Origin: VRUE01 sp035605695
Lineage (GTDB): Bacteria; Actinomycetota; Thermoleophilia; Solirubrobacterales; 70-9
Direction: 5' to 3'
NCBI GenBank assembly: GCA_035605695.1
Contig: DATNGZ010000033.1
Span: 1 to 11,468 of the forward strand
DNA: 11,468 nucleotides
A program made the translations under genes and the position numbers. Positions 1-6,226 of this stretch are shown piece after piece. Under the pieces are notes generated by a model, which worked only from the letters and a program-made list of their open reading frames with translations, was not told where the DNA came from and made no database searches. Within the stretch, counting starts at the first letter, position 1, and the number at the start of each line of letters is the position of its first letter.

Positions 1-1059
1 GGGGCGCTGATGTGGCCGGCGATCCTCGGCATGACCTACGCCCTTTTGCCGGAAGACAAGGCCGGACTGGCCGGCGGAATCATCATCGGTGCCGCCGGGC
101 TCGGCAACGCGATCGGGCCGCTGATCGGCGGCGTCCTCACCGACGCGCTGAGCTGGCGCTGGATCTTCTTCCTCAACGTGCCGATCTCCGCCTTCGCCGT
201 CCTCGTCACCTACCGGCTGGTCAAGGTCGCCGAGCCGGACCCCGGTGAGCAGCGGATCGACTATCCGGGGATCGCCGCGATCTCGGTGGGGCTCGTCTCA
301 CTGCTTGTCGCCCTCGACCAGATCGACGACTGGGGATTCGGCGACCCGCGGGTAATCGGGTTGCTGGCCCTGTCGGCGATCCTCCTCGTCGCCTTCGTGC
401 CGATCGAGCGGCGCGCCGGCTCCCATGCCCTGGTGCCACGGACGGTGATGGCCAACGAGAGCTTCCGCGCCTCCTGCCTGGCGATCCTGCTGATGTCGGC
501 GACCTTCTTCGCGGCGTTGCTCTACCTGCCGCAGTTCATGCAGCACCAGCTTGGCTACTCGCCGCTGGAGGCCGGCCTGGGAATGCTGCCCTTCCTCGCC
601 ACCTTCGCCCTCGTCTCCTTTACCGCCGGTCCTCTCTACGAGCGACTCGGGGCCAAGCTCCTGGCCTCGGTTGGCGCCGCCTGCATCACGATCGCGCCGT
701 TCCTCTTCTCGCTGGTCGATTCCAGCTCCGGCTTCCTAGCACTCATCCCGGGGATGGTCGTGCTCGGAATCGGGATCGGCAGCTTCTACCCGACCGCGAC
801 GACGGCCGGCGTCATCTCGGTCGACGAATCGCAGACCAGCCTCGCCGGCGGCATCGTCTACATGTTCCAGATCGCCGGCGGCTCGATCGGGCTGGGGCTG
901 ACGACCACGATCTTCTCGGCGCAGGCCTCGTTTGTCGACGGCATCCAAGCGGCTTTCCGGCTCGACGCGGCGCTCTCGCTCGTCGGCTTCCTGATCGCGC
1001 TCTTCTTCGTCGGCGGGCGGCTGCTGGGCCGGCCCAGGACCGAAGGCGCCTCGGCCTAA
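1..1059 (+). CDS. MFS drug efflux transporter, DHA2/EmrB-QacA type (5' partial)
   Basis: The frame is open from the first base, so the N-terminus (about the first three or four membrane helices) lies outside the window. An ATG at 10 is internal to a helix and is not the real start. The visible 352 residues open with a helix end, then carry the antiporter motif C signature (GLGNAIGPLIGG) near residue 35, followed by SWRWIFFLNVPI, the loop-and-helix pattern typical of 14-helix DHA2 proteins. About ten further hydrophobic segments follow, ending in a short basic tail (GRPRTEGASA). Family knowledge says such inner-membrane proteins exchange protons for hydrophobic drugs, dyes or metabolites; the substrate cannot be told from sequence. 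The TAA stop overlaps the stop of the convergent RTX-type gene by 4 nt. No regulator is visible here; one could lie upstream of the window. Confidence 0.9.
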   Translation, partial: GALMWPAILGMTYALLPEDKAGLAGGIIIGAAGLGNAIGPLIGGVLTDALSWRWIFFLNVPISAFAVLVTYRLVKVAEPDPGEQRIDYPGIAAISVGLVSLLVALDQIDDWGFGDPRVIGLLALSAILLVAFVPIERRAGSHALVPRTVMANESFRASCLAILLMSATFFAALLYLPQFMQHQLGYSPLEAGLGMLPFLATFALVSFTAGPLYERLGAKLLASVGAACITIAPFLFSLVDSSSGFLALIPGMVVLGIGIGSFYPTATTAGVISVDESQTSLAGGIVYMFQIAGGSIGLGLTTTIFSAQASFVDGIQAAFRLDAALSLVGFLIALFFVGGRLLGRPRTEGASA

Positions 1060-1628
1060 AAGAACTGGCGGCGGAAGTCCTGGCGGATGTCGTTGGCGCC
1101 AGAGCCGCCGCTCAGGACGTCGTTGCCGGGACCGCCGCGCAGCGTGTCTTCGCCAGAGCCGCCGTAGATCGTGTCGTTGCCGGGACCGCCAAAGATCAGG
1201 TCGTTCCCGCCCCGTCCGACCAGCCGATCGTTGCCCTCGCCGCCGAGCAGTTTGTCGGGGCCACCGCCGCCGACCAGCGTGTCACCGCCAGCCCCACCCC
1301 GCATCGTCACCGGAATCGTCACTGCGTTGGAGACGATGACCGAGTCATCGCCGCTGCCGGCGTTGACCTCAAAGCCGGCGACCAGCGGCGCCTGACAGAT
1401 CAGCTCGGTCGGATTGCCAACCGAGTGTTCGCAGATCGTGCCGCCCACTTCGAGTGGGGCGGCCGAGTCGATCACGTAGCTGCGGCCATCCGGGGTGAGC
1501 CAAATGTGAATCATGCTCAGTTCGGCGCCGCCGGCCAGGACCACCGTGTAGGAGGTCGTGTCGGCGCGCGCGACCGTCGCGGTCTGCACCGCCAGGATCG
1601 CAAGCATGATCAGGATCGCCCTCTTCAT
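1056..1628 (-). CDS. Small secreted RTX-like calcium-binding repeat protein
   Basis: This 190-residue protein begins with a Sec-type signal peptide: basic MKR, a hydrophobic core, and a likely cut after ARA at residue 22. Residues 23-110 form a domain I do not recognise, with two cysteines (66 and 78) that could pair. Residues 111-180 are about eight tandem nonapeptides of the GGxGxDxLx type (GGEGNDRLV, GGPGNDTIY, GGPGNDVLS), the hemolysin-type calcium-binding repeat, which folds as a parallel beta-roll around Ca2+. The tail RQDFRRQFF follows directly, with no cell-wall anchor and no enzyme domain. The ATG is supported by an AGGAG site 9 nt upstream. It lies 34 nt after the oxidoreductase gene on the same strand, so co-transcription is possible. 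Its stop (TAG, 1056-1058) overlaps that of the convergent transporter. Role unknown; an extracellular, Ca-dependent structural or binding role is inferred. Confidence 0.85.
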   Translation of the reverse strand: MKRAILIMLAILAVQTATVARADTTSYTVVLAGGAELSMIHIWLTPDGRSYVIDSAAPLEVGGTICEHSVGNPTELICQAPLVAGFEVNAGSGDDSVIVSNAVTIPVTMRGGAGGDTLVGGGGPDKLLGGEGNDRLVGRGGNDLIFGGPGNDTIYGGSGEDTLRGGPGNDVLSGGSGANDIRQDFRRQFF

Positions 1629-1636
1629 CGCAAGTC

Positions 1637-1643
1637 ACTCCTG
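1637..1643 (-). promoter_or_regulatory. Shine-Dalgarno site of the RTX-like gene
   Basis: On the - strand the sequence AGGAG (1638-1642) stands 9 nt before the ATG at 1628. It fixes the start and places the signal peptide at the N-terminus. Confidence 0.65.
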
Positions 1644-1662
1644 CCCAGGTCAGGACAGGCGT

Positions 1663-2697
1663 CTAACTAGGGAACAGCACGACCTTGCCGACGTTGCGGC
1701 GCTCGGCAATGAATTTGTGCGCGTCGCCGGCCTGCTCGAAGGAAAAGGCCTCGGCGACGACCGGCTCCAGGCGCCCCGCCTCGAGGTCGGCCATCAGCGG
1801 CTCGGTGACGCGGTCGAGACTGCCCTCGCGTTCCCACCACTTGAGCATGTTGAGCCCGAAGACACCCTTGTTCTCGTTCATCACCATCAGGCTCTTCCAC
1901 CAGGGGATCGTCGCCATCGGCATCTTGAGCAGGCCCTTCAGCGCCGCCGGGATGTTGCGTCCGCTTTCCCCGGTTATCTCGGAGAGCCCGTACATGACCA
2001 CCCGCCCGCCGGGACGGAGCAGACGGTAGTCCTTGCGGAAGGAGGTCGGACCGAGCGCGTCGATGATCAGGTCGAGGCCCTCGCCGCCGGTTATGCGAAT
2101 GGCCTCGCTCTCGAAGTCCTGGTTGCGATAGTCGATCGCGTGCTTGACGCCCTGAGCGCGGATCGCGTCGTGCTTGGCCGGCGAGGCCGTGCCGAAGATC
2201 TCGGCGCCGACGTTCCTGGCGATCTGGGTGGCCGCGATCCCAACGCCGCCGGCGGCGGCGTGGACGAGGAGCCGATCGCCCTCGCGCAGGCTGCCCATCA
2301 CGATCAGGGCCGCATAGGCGGTGCCGTAGTTGACCGGGAACGCCGCGCCCTGCTCGAAGCTGAGGCGCTCCGGCAAGGGCAGGACCTGGATCTCGGGGAC
2401 GGTGACCAACTCGGCCTGGCCGCCAAAACGCGTGCCGGCCATAACCCGGTCTCCAACCGCGAAATCGCTTACTCCGTCTCCAGTCGACTCGACCGTGCCG
2501 GCAACCTCGTAGCCCATTACGCAGGGCGGTTTGGGCGCGTCCGGGTAAAGGCCTACCCGCGCCATCGTGTCGGCGAAGTTGATCCCCGCCGCTTTGACCG
2601 CGATCCGCACCTCGCCGGGGCCAACCGGGGGATCGGGACGCTCCTGGACCTGGAGCACGTCATAACCGCCGTTCCCTGTCTGGACGAGAGCCTTCAC
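1663..2697 (-). CDS. Zinc-free quinone oxidoreductase-like MDR protein (VAT-1-like)
   Basis: This 344-residue member of the medium-chain dehydrogenase/reductase superfamily has an N-terminal GroES-like fold and a Rossmann NAD(P)-binding domain with the AAAGGVG motif at residues 147-153. The AGINFADTM stretch (37-45) is typical of quinone oxidoreductases, which lack the catalytic-zinc cysteine of alcohol dehydrogenases. The C-terminal half (a KHAIDY stretch, NENKGVFGLNML, closing NVGKVVLFP) resembles the VAT-1/QOR-like branch. Family knowledge suggests NADPH-dependent reduction of quinones or enones in the cytosol; the substrate is unknown. I chose GTG at 2697 (MKALVQTG) because this is where family similarity begins. 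A TTG at 2742 would add 15 unconserved residues. There is no Shine-Dalgarno site, but TAGTCT lies 8 nt upstream, fitting a leaderless start. The RTX-like gene follows 34 nt downstream. Confidence 0.85.
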   Translation of the reverse strand: MKALVQTGNGGYDVLQVQERPDPPVGPGEVRIAVKAAGINFADTMARVGLYPDAPKPPCVMGYEVAGTVESTGDGVSDFAVGDRVMAGTRFGGQAELVTVPEIQVLPLPERLSFEQGAAFPVNYGTAYAALIVMGSLREGDRLLVHAAAGGVGIAATQIARNVGAEIFGTASPAKHDAIRAQGVKHAIDYRNQDFESEAIRITGGEGLDLIIDALGPTSFRKDYRLLRPGGRVVMYGLSEITGESGRNIPAALKGLLKMPMATIPWWKSLMVMNENKGVFGLNMLKWWEREGSLDRVTEPLMADLEAGRLEPVVAEAFSFEQAGDAHKFIAERRNVGKVVLFPS

Positions 2698-2705
2698 GAA
2701 CGCAA

Positions 2706-2733
2706 AGACTATGCGCTGTGGACGTCTGAGCAA
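2706..2733 (-). promoter_or_regulatory. Candidate leaderless promoter of the quinone oxidoreductase gene
   Basis: On the - strand a -10-like TAGTCT (2706-2711) lies 8 nt before the GTG at 2697. TTGCTC (2728-2733) lies 16 nt further upstream as a weak -35; the same hexamer repeats at 2737-2742. Transcription would begin at or next to the start codon, agreeing with the missing Shine-Dalgarno site. Confidence 0.35.
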
Positions 2734-2758
2734 GCAGAGCAAGAACGCAGGGAGCGTG

Positions 2759-2773
2759 GCGTGCTCTGCACGC
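2759..2773 (-). terminator. Possible short hairpin downstream of serA
   Basis: GCGTGC and GCACGC form a 6 bp stem with a 3 nt loop about 30 nt past the serA stop. There is no T-run on either side, so it would be an atypical terminator. It is short enough to occur by chance in DNA this GC-rich. Confidence 0.2.
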
Positions 2774-2802
2774 GAGCGACCGAGGACGCAGCTATGCGCC
2801 GC

Positions 2803-4383
2803 TCAGAGGTCCACAGAGCGGCCAACGGAGAACCCGTCGAGCTGGAGGATCTTGGCGACCGTCTCGTCTTTGACCGGCGCGTCGGTGGTGAGCGCCATAA
2901 CCGCTCGCTCTCCCCCCTGGGCGGCGCCGACCGCGGCGGAGACGATGTTGACCCCCTCCTCGCCGAACATCGTCCCGACCCGGCCGATCATTCCCGGGCG
3001 GTCGGCGTAGCGGAAGACGGCGAGGTGCTCGGCGAAGGGCAGGTAGAAACTTTCGCCCCAGGCCGAGACGAGGTAGGGCTCGTTGCGGGGACCGACGCCG
3101 GTGCCGGCGACCTCGACGTCTTCGTCAGCAGAGTGGAGGCGGACGGTGACCAGCTCGGTGAAGTCCTCGGAGCTCGAGTCCTTGGTCTCGACTAGCTCGA
3201 TGCCGCGCTCCTCGGCCATCTGCGGCGCGTTGACGAGGTTGACTGGGACCTCGGTGTGGCCGGAGAGGATCCCGACCAGGACCGCGATGCCGAGCAGGCG
3301 GGTGTCGTGCTGGGCGAGTTTGCCGCGGAACTCGACCGAGACGCGGTCGACCGGGCCCTCGGCGAGCCCCTCGGCGAGGCGACCGAGCTTTTCGCAGAGC
3401 GGCACGAATGGCGCCAGCGCCTCCATCTCCTCCGGGCGCACGGCGGCGATGTTGACCGCGTTGGTGACGACGCCACCGTTCAGCGCTGCTGTCACCTGTT
3501 CGGCAGTGACGACGCCGGCGCGGTCCTGCGCCTCGGCGGTCGAGGCGCCAAGGTGGGGCGTGACGACGACGTTGCCGCGGGCGAAGATCGGGTGCTCGGT
3601 GAACGGCTCGGCGGGGAAGACGTCGAGCGCGGCGCCGCCAACCTTGCCGGACTCCAGGCCCGCGTCGAGCGCGTCGAGGTCGATCAGCTCGCCGCGGGCG
3701 CAGTTGATGATCCGCACACCCGGCTTCATTGCCGCGATCGCCTCATCGTTGACCAGGCCGATCGTCTCCGCCGTCTTCGGCACGTGCACGGTGACCACGT
3801 CGGCCTGCTCGAACAGCTCCTCGAGACTGGCGGCGCCCTGCACCCCGAGCTCGCGGAAGCGCTCGGCGGTGACGAACTTGTCGAAGGCGATCACCTCCAT
3901 CTCAAAGGCCTGGGCGCGCTTGGCGACGAGCTGGCCGATGCGACCGAAGCCGACGATCCCGATCGTCTTGCCGTAGAGCTCGGCGCCCTTGTACTTGGCG
4001 CGGTCCCAGCGGCCGTCGACGAGTGCGCCATGTGCCTGCGGGACATTGCGAAAGAGGGCCAGGGCCAGGGCAATGGTGTGCTCGGCGGCGGCGACCGAGT
4101 TCGATTCGGGCGCGTTGGCGACGACGATGCCGCGGCGAGTGGCCGCGGGAATGTCGACGTTGTCGACGCCGGTGCCGGCGCGGCCGATCACCTTCAGCTT
4201 GTCGGCTCGTGCGATCAGCTCCGGGGTCATCGTTGTCGCCGAACGGATCAGGATCGCGTCATAGGCGCCGATCGCCTCAGCCAGCTCCTCGTCGGACATA
4301 TCGATCCCGAGGTCGACGTCGAAGTTCTGCCGCAGCAGCTCGACCCCCGAGTCGGCGATCTTCTCCTTCACAAGCACCTTCAC
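2803..4383 (-). CDS. serA: D-3-phosphoglycerate dehydrogenase, long ACT-containing form
   Basis: This enzyme oxidises 3-phosphoglycerate to 3-phosphohydroxypyruvate with NAD+, the first step of serine synthesis. The 526-residue length matches the long form found in actinobacteria. The Rossmann motif GFGRIG is at 145-150. The catalytic residues are recognisable as R230 (NCARGELID), E259 (DVFPAEP) and H277 (TPHLGAST). A middle allosteric-substrate-binding-type domain follows, then a C-terminal ACT domain (about residues 450-526, HLAVFRYADRPGMIG onward), which in this family binds serine for feedback inhibition. GTG at 4383 is chosen because MKVLVKEKIADSG matches the family start and a strong GGGGGAGG lies 7 nt upstream; a longer frame to 4416 adds only glycine-rich residues. 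The start overlaps the serC stop as GTGA, so the two are translationally coupled. Confidence 0.95.
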   Translation of the reverse strand: MKVLVKEKIADSGVELLRQNFDVDLGIDMSDEELAEAIGAYDAILIRSATTMTPELIARADKLKVIGRAGTGVDNVDIPAATRRGIVVANAPESNSVAAAEHTIALALALFRNVPQAHGALVDGRWDRAKYKGAELYGKTIGIVGFGRIGQLVAKRAQAFEMEVIAFDKFVTAERFRELGVQGAASLEELFEQADVVTVHVPKTAETIGLVNDEAIAAMKPGVRIINCARGELIDLDALDAGLESGKVGGAALDVFPAEPFTEHPIFARGNVVVTPHLGASTAEAQDRAGVVTAEQVTAALNGGVVTNAVNIAAVRPEEMEALAPFVPLCEKLGRLAEGLAEGPVDRVSVEFRGKLAQHDTRLLGIAVLVGILSGHTEVPVNLVNAPQMAEERGIELVETKDSSSEDFTELVTVRLHSADEDVEVAGTGVGPRNEPYLVSAWGESFYLPFAEHLAVFRYADRPGMIGRVGTMFGEEGVNIVSAAVGAAQGGERAVMALTTDAPVKDETVAKILQLDGFSVGRSVDL

Positions 4384-5522
4384 GAGCGGGCCTCCCCCAC
4401 GTTCTCGACCACCCAATCGATGCAGGCGGTCAGGGCTTCCACATCGGCTGGATCGACCGCCGGGAACATGCCGACACGCAACTGGTTGCGGCCGAGCTTG
4501 CGGTAGGGCTCGACGTCGACGATGCCGTTGGCGCGCAAGGTTGCGGCGATCACGGACGCGTCAACGGAGTCGTCGAAGTCGATCGTGCCGACGACCAGGG
4601 AGCGCTTGGCTGAATCGGCGACGAAAGGTGTGGCGAAGTCAGACTGCTCGGCCCAGCCGTAGATATGTCCCGATGAGGTGAAGGTGCGCTGCACGCACCA
4701 ATCGAGGCCACCGCCGGCCAGCATCCACTGGATCTGGTCGTCCAGCAGGAGCAAGGTGGCGAGGGCGGGCGTGTTGTAGGTCTGCTCCTTGCGCGAGTTG
4801 TCGAGCGCGGTCTTCAGCGAGAGGAAGCCGGGCTGCCAGCGGTTGGGGGCGCCGTCGAGCTGCTCGATCCGCTCGATCGCGGCGGGGCTGAGCAGCGCCA
4901 GCCAGAGGCCTCCGTCGGCGCCGAAGGCCTTCTGGGGAGCGAAGTAGTAGGCGTCCGCCTGGGTGACGTCGACCGGCAGGCCGGCGGCGCCCGAGGTGGC
5001 GTCGACGAGCACAAGCGCATCGCCGGATCCCTCGGGGCGGGCGACCGGGACCATCACCCCGGTCGAGGTCTCGTTATGAGCCCAGGCGATCACGTCGGCG
5101 GCGGCGTCCGCGGTTGGCGTCGGTGCGTCACCGGGGTCAGCCTCGATCACGATCGGATCGGCGAGGAAAGGCGCGCCGGCGGTGACCTTGGCGAACTTCT
5201 GGGAGAACTCGCCGTAGGTCAGGTGCAGAGCGCGCTCGCGGACAAGCCAGGCCGCGGCGGCGTCCCAAAAGGCGGTTGTTCCGCCATTGCCCAGCACGAC
5301 CTCGTAGCCCTCCGGCGCGCTGAAGAGATCAACGAGGCCGCTGCGCACGCGACCGACGAGATCGCGAACCGGCGCCTGGCGGTGGGAGGTGCCCATCAGC
5401 ACCGATTGCTCAGCCAGCTTCTCCAGCGCCTCTGGCCTTACCTTCGATGGGCCACAGCCGAAGCGGCCGTCGGCCGGCTTGAGCTCGGCGGGAATCTGGG
5501 CAGTGTCTGTGACTTGGGTCAT
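4380..5522 (-). CDS. serC: Phosphoserine aminotransferase, mycobacterial type
   Basis: This PLP enzyme transfers the amino group of glutamate to 3-phosphohydroxypyruvate, giving O-phosphoserine, the second step of serine synthesis. It works on the product of SerA, encoded just downstream. The 380 residues carry the FGCGPSKVRPEAL opening, the SHRQAPV segment, GNGGTTAFWD (79-87), D174 (DATSGA) for the pyridine nitrogen, and the Schiff-base lysine K198 in YYFAPQKAFG. The overall pattern fits the actinobacterial/mycobacterial SerC subfamily. The start is uncertain: ATG at 5522 or 5528, or TTG at 5537; I prefer an ATG because the conserved part begins around residue 19. No clear Shine-Dalgarno site precedes any of them, and a 23 bp near-palindrome sits immediately upstream. 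The TGA overlaps the serA GTG. No serB is present here. Confidence 0.93.
   Translation of the reverse strand: MTQVTDTAQIPAELKPADGRFGCGPSKVRPEALEKLAEQSVLMGTSHRQAPVRDLVGRVRSGLVDLFSAPEGYEVVLGNGGTTAFWDAAAAWLVRERALHLTYGEFSQKFAKVTAGAPFLADPIVIEADPGDAPTPTADAAADVIAWAHNETSTGVMVPVARPEGSGDALVLVDATSGAAGLPVDVTQADAYYFAPQKAFGADGGLWLALLSPAAIERIEQLDGAPNRWQPGFLSLKTALDNSRKEQTYNTPALATLLLLDDQIQWMLAGGGLDWCVQRTFTSSGHIYGWAEQSDFATPFVADSAKRSLVVGTIDFDDSVDASVIAATLRANGIVDVEPYRKLGRNQLRVGMFPAVDPADVEALTACIDWVVENVGEARS
4391..4398 (-). promoter_or_regulatory. Shine-Dalgarno site of serA inside the serC 3' end
   Basis: GGGGGAGG on the - strand stands 7 nt before the GTG at 4383. It decides the serA start over the longer in-frame extension. 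Confidence 0.65.
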
Positions 5523-5534
5523 TGGCATCCAGTG

Positions 5535-5557
5535 CAAAGTGCCAAGTGGACACTTTG
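5535..5557. repeat. 23 bp near-palindrome at the serC start (operator or 5' UTR hairpin)
   Basis: CAAAGTG (5535-5541) and CACTTTG (5551-5557) are perfect 7 bp arms around a 9 nt centre. The centre itself holds further partial symmetry, and an extra AGTG lies beside the left arm. The palindrome ends 6 nt before the ATG at 5528. It could be a repressor site for serC-serA, or in the mRNA a hairpin covering the ribosome entry region. The divergent cupin begins 70 bp away, so it may affect both. Confidence 0.45.
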
Positions 5558-5569
5558 CGGCGGCGGCCT

Positions 5570-5575
5570 AGGTTA
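5570..5575 (-). promoter_or_regulatory. Weak candidate -10 for serC-serA
   Basis: TAACCT on the - strand fits TANNNT. Starting about 7-8 nt on, it would give a leader of roughly 35 nt containing the 23 bp palindrome. No good -35 is seen, so this is only a suggestion. Confidence 0.2.
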
Positions 5576-5613
5576 TTGACCAACGCCGGTGGACCTCAGA
5601 CAGGCCCGCCGCG

Positions 5614-5619
5614 TAAGCT
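5614..5619 (+). promoter_or_regulatory. Candidate leaderless -10 element of the cupin gene
   Basis: TAAGCT lies 8 nt before the ATG at 5628 and no Shine-Dalgarno site is present. TTGACC at 5576-5581 looks like a -35 but is 32 nt away, too far to pair with it. Confidence 0.35.
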
Positions 5620-5627
5620 CACCAGCC

Positions 5628-6032
5628 ATGAACGAGACCACTGAGCAGGTGACGAAAGGCGACGGCTACGCCGTCGCGAACATCAGCGACCTCGGCGACG
5701 GGCCTGGATTCCGCAAGATCCGCAAGCCCCTGGGCGTGACCGCCTTCGGCGTCAACGCGATCGTCCTGCCGCCCTCCTACTCGACCGGCAGCCACTACCA
5801 CGACGAGCAGGAGGAGCTCTACTTCCTGCACAGCGGCAAGGTGGCGATCGAGTTCGGCGACGGCAGCAAACACGAACTGCAGCCGGGCGGCCTCGCCTGG
5901 GTCGACGCTTCAACCGTGCGCAAGCTGCACAACCTCAGCGACTCAGAGGACGCGGTCTACGTGGTCGTCGGCGGCAAGGACGGCTACGTCGGGCGCGACG
6001 GCAAGCTTGCCGAGGGCGAGACGCACCGCTAA
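5628..6032 (+). CDS. Single-domain cupin protein
   Basis: This 134-residue protein is one conserved beta-barrel cupin. Motif 1 is GSHYHDEQEELYFLHSG (residues 54-70), giving metal ligands H56, H58 and a glutamate at 62 or 63. Motif 2 is PGGLAWVDASTVRKLHN (86-102), giving H101. The full metal-binding set is therefore present. It has no signal peptide and no DNA-binding domain. Small cupins of this kind include isomerases, dioxygenases and sugar- or auxin-binding-like proteins, and function cannot be assigned from sequence. ATG at 5628 is preferred over a GTG at 5589, which would add 13 unconserved residues overlapping the likely promoter. It diverges from serC with about 100 bp between them and converges on ilvC. 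The downstream region is strongly structured. Confidence 0.85.
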   Translation: MNETTEQVTKGDGYAVANISDLGDGPGFRKIRKPLGVTAFGVNAIVLPPSYSTGSHYHDEQEELYFLHSGKVAIEFGDGSKHELQPGGLAWVDASTVRKLHNLSDSEDAVYVVVGGKDGYVGRDGKLAEGETHR

Positions 6033-6057
6033 AGCTTCAAGCGCAAGGCGTCCAGGT

Positions 6058-6192
6058 CCCCCTCCCCCGGAGACCGTCGCGCAGCTGCATCTCGAAGCTT
6101 GAAGGAGGTCCGGAGCCCCTCTCCATGAAGCTTGGGGACCACGCTTCAAAGCGCCGGGACGTTCCAGCTGCGCGACGGCTTCAGGGAGGGGG
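6058..6192. repeat. Inverted repeat A/C in the cupin-ilvC intergenic region
   Basis: Arm A at 6074-6087 (CCGTCGCGCAGCTG) is a perfect 14 bp complement of 6165-6178. Further out, 6058-6066 (CCCCCTCCC) pairs with 6184-6192, giving a 9 bp outer stem separated by a 7 x 5 internal loop. The loop of this hairpin contains arm B of the other repeat, and the right arm is shared with it, so the two structures exclude each other. Confidence 0.6.
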
Positions 6193-6205
6193 GCTCCGGA
6201 CCTCC
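6104..6205. repeat. Long inverted repeat B/C, possible bidirectional terminator
   Basis: 6104-6124 pairs with 6185-6205 over 21 bp with one G-T wobble; the outer 16 bp are perfect (GGAGGTCCGGAGCCCC). After one mismatch, 6126-6131 pairs with 6178-6183. The loop is about 45 nt and holds a small CGCT-TCAA-AGCG hairpin (6142-6153). It lies between two convergent genes and could end transcription both ways, but there is no T-run. The rest of 6033-6226 carries repeated GCTTCAA motifs (6034, 6143 and, without the final A, 6178 and 6224) and no plausible gene. Confidence 0.6.
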
Positions 6206-6226
6206 CCACGCTTAGGTAATCGAGCT

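Noticed and set aside
1558..3195. A 545-codon open frame on the + strand
   Set aside because: It is antisense to the oxidoreductase and serA genes, which carry clear family motifs. Its translation is rich in Arg, Asp, His and Gly with no recognisable domain, typical of a shadow frame in GC-rich DNA.
3256..4506. A 416-codon open frame antisense to serA and serC
   Set aside because: Its composition is that of a shadow frame and it covers well-supported serA motifs on the other strand.
5532..5550. A sigma-54-like TGGCAC...TTGCA on the - strand upstream of serC
   Set aside because: The GG-to-GC spacing is far shorter than the required 10 bp, and high-GC actinobacteria generally lack sigma-54.
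5523..5627. A serine-related riboswitch, T-box or leader peptide upstream of serC, or a similar leader before ilvC
   Set aside because: The gaps are about 100 bp and 10 nt, with no T-box motif, no short ORF with serine or branched-chain codons and no terminator.
6033..6226. A CRISPR array or insertion-sequence end in the repeat-rich intergenic region
   Set aside because: The repeats are inverted and imperfect, with no regular spacers, no transposase and no target-site duplication seen.
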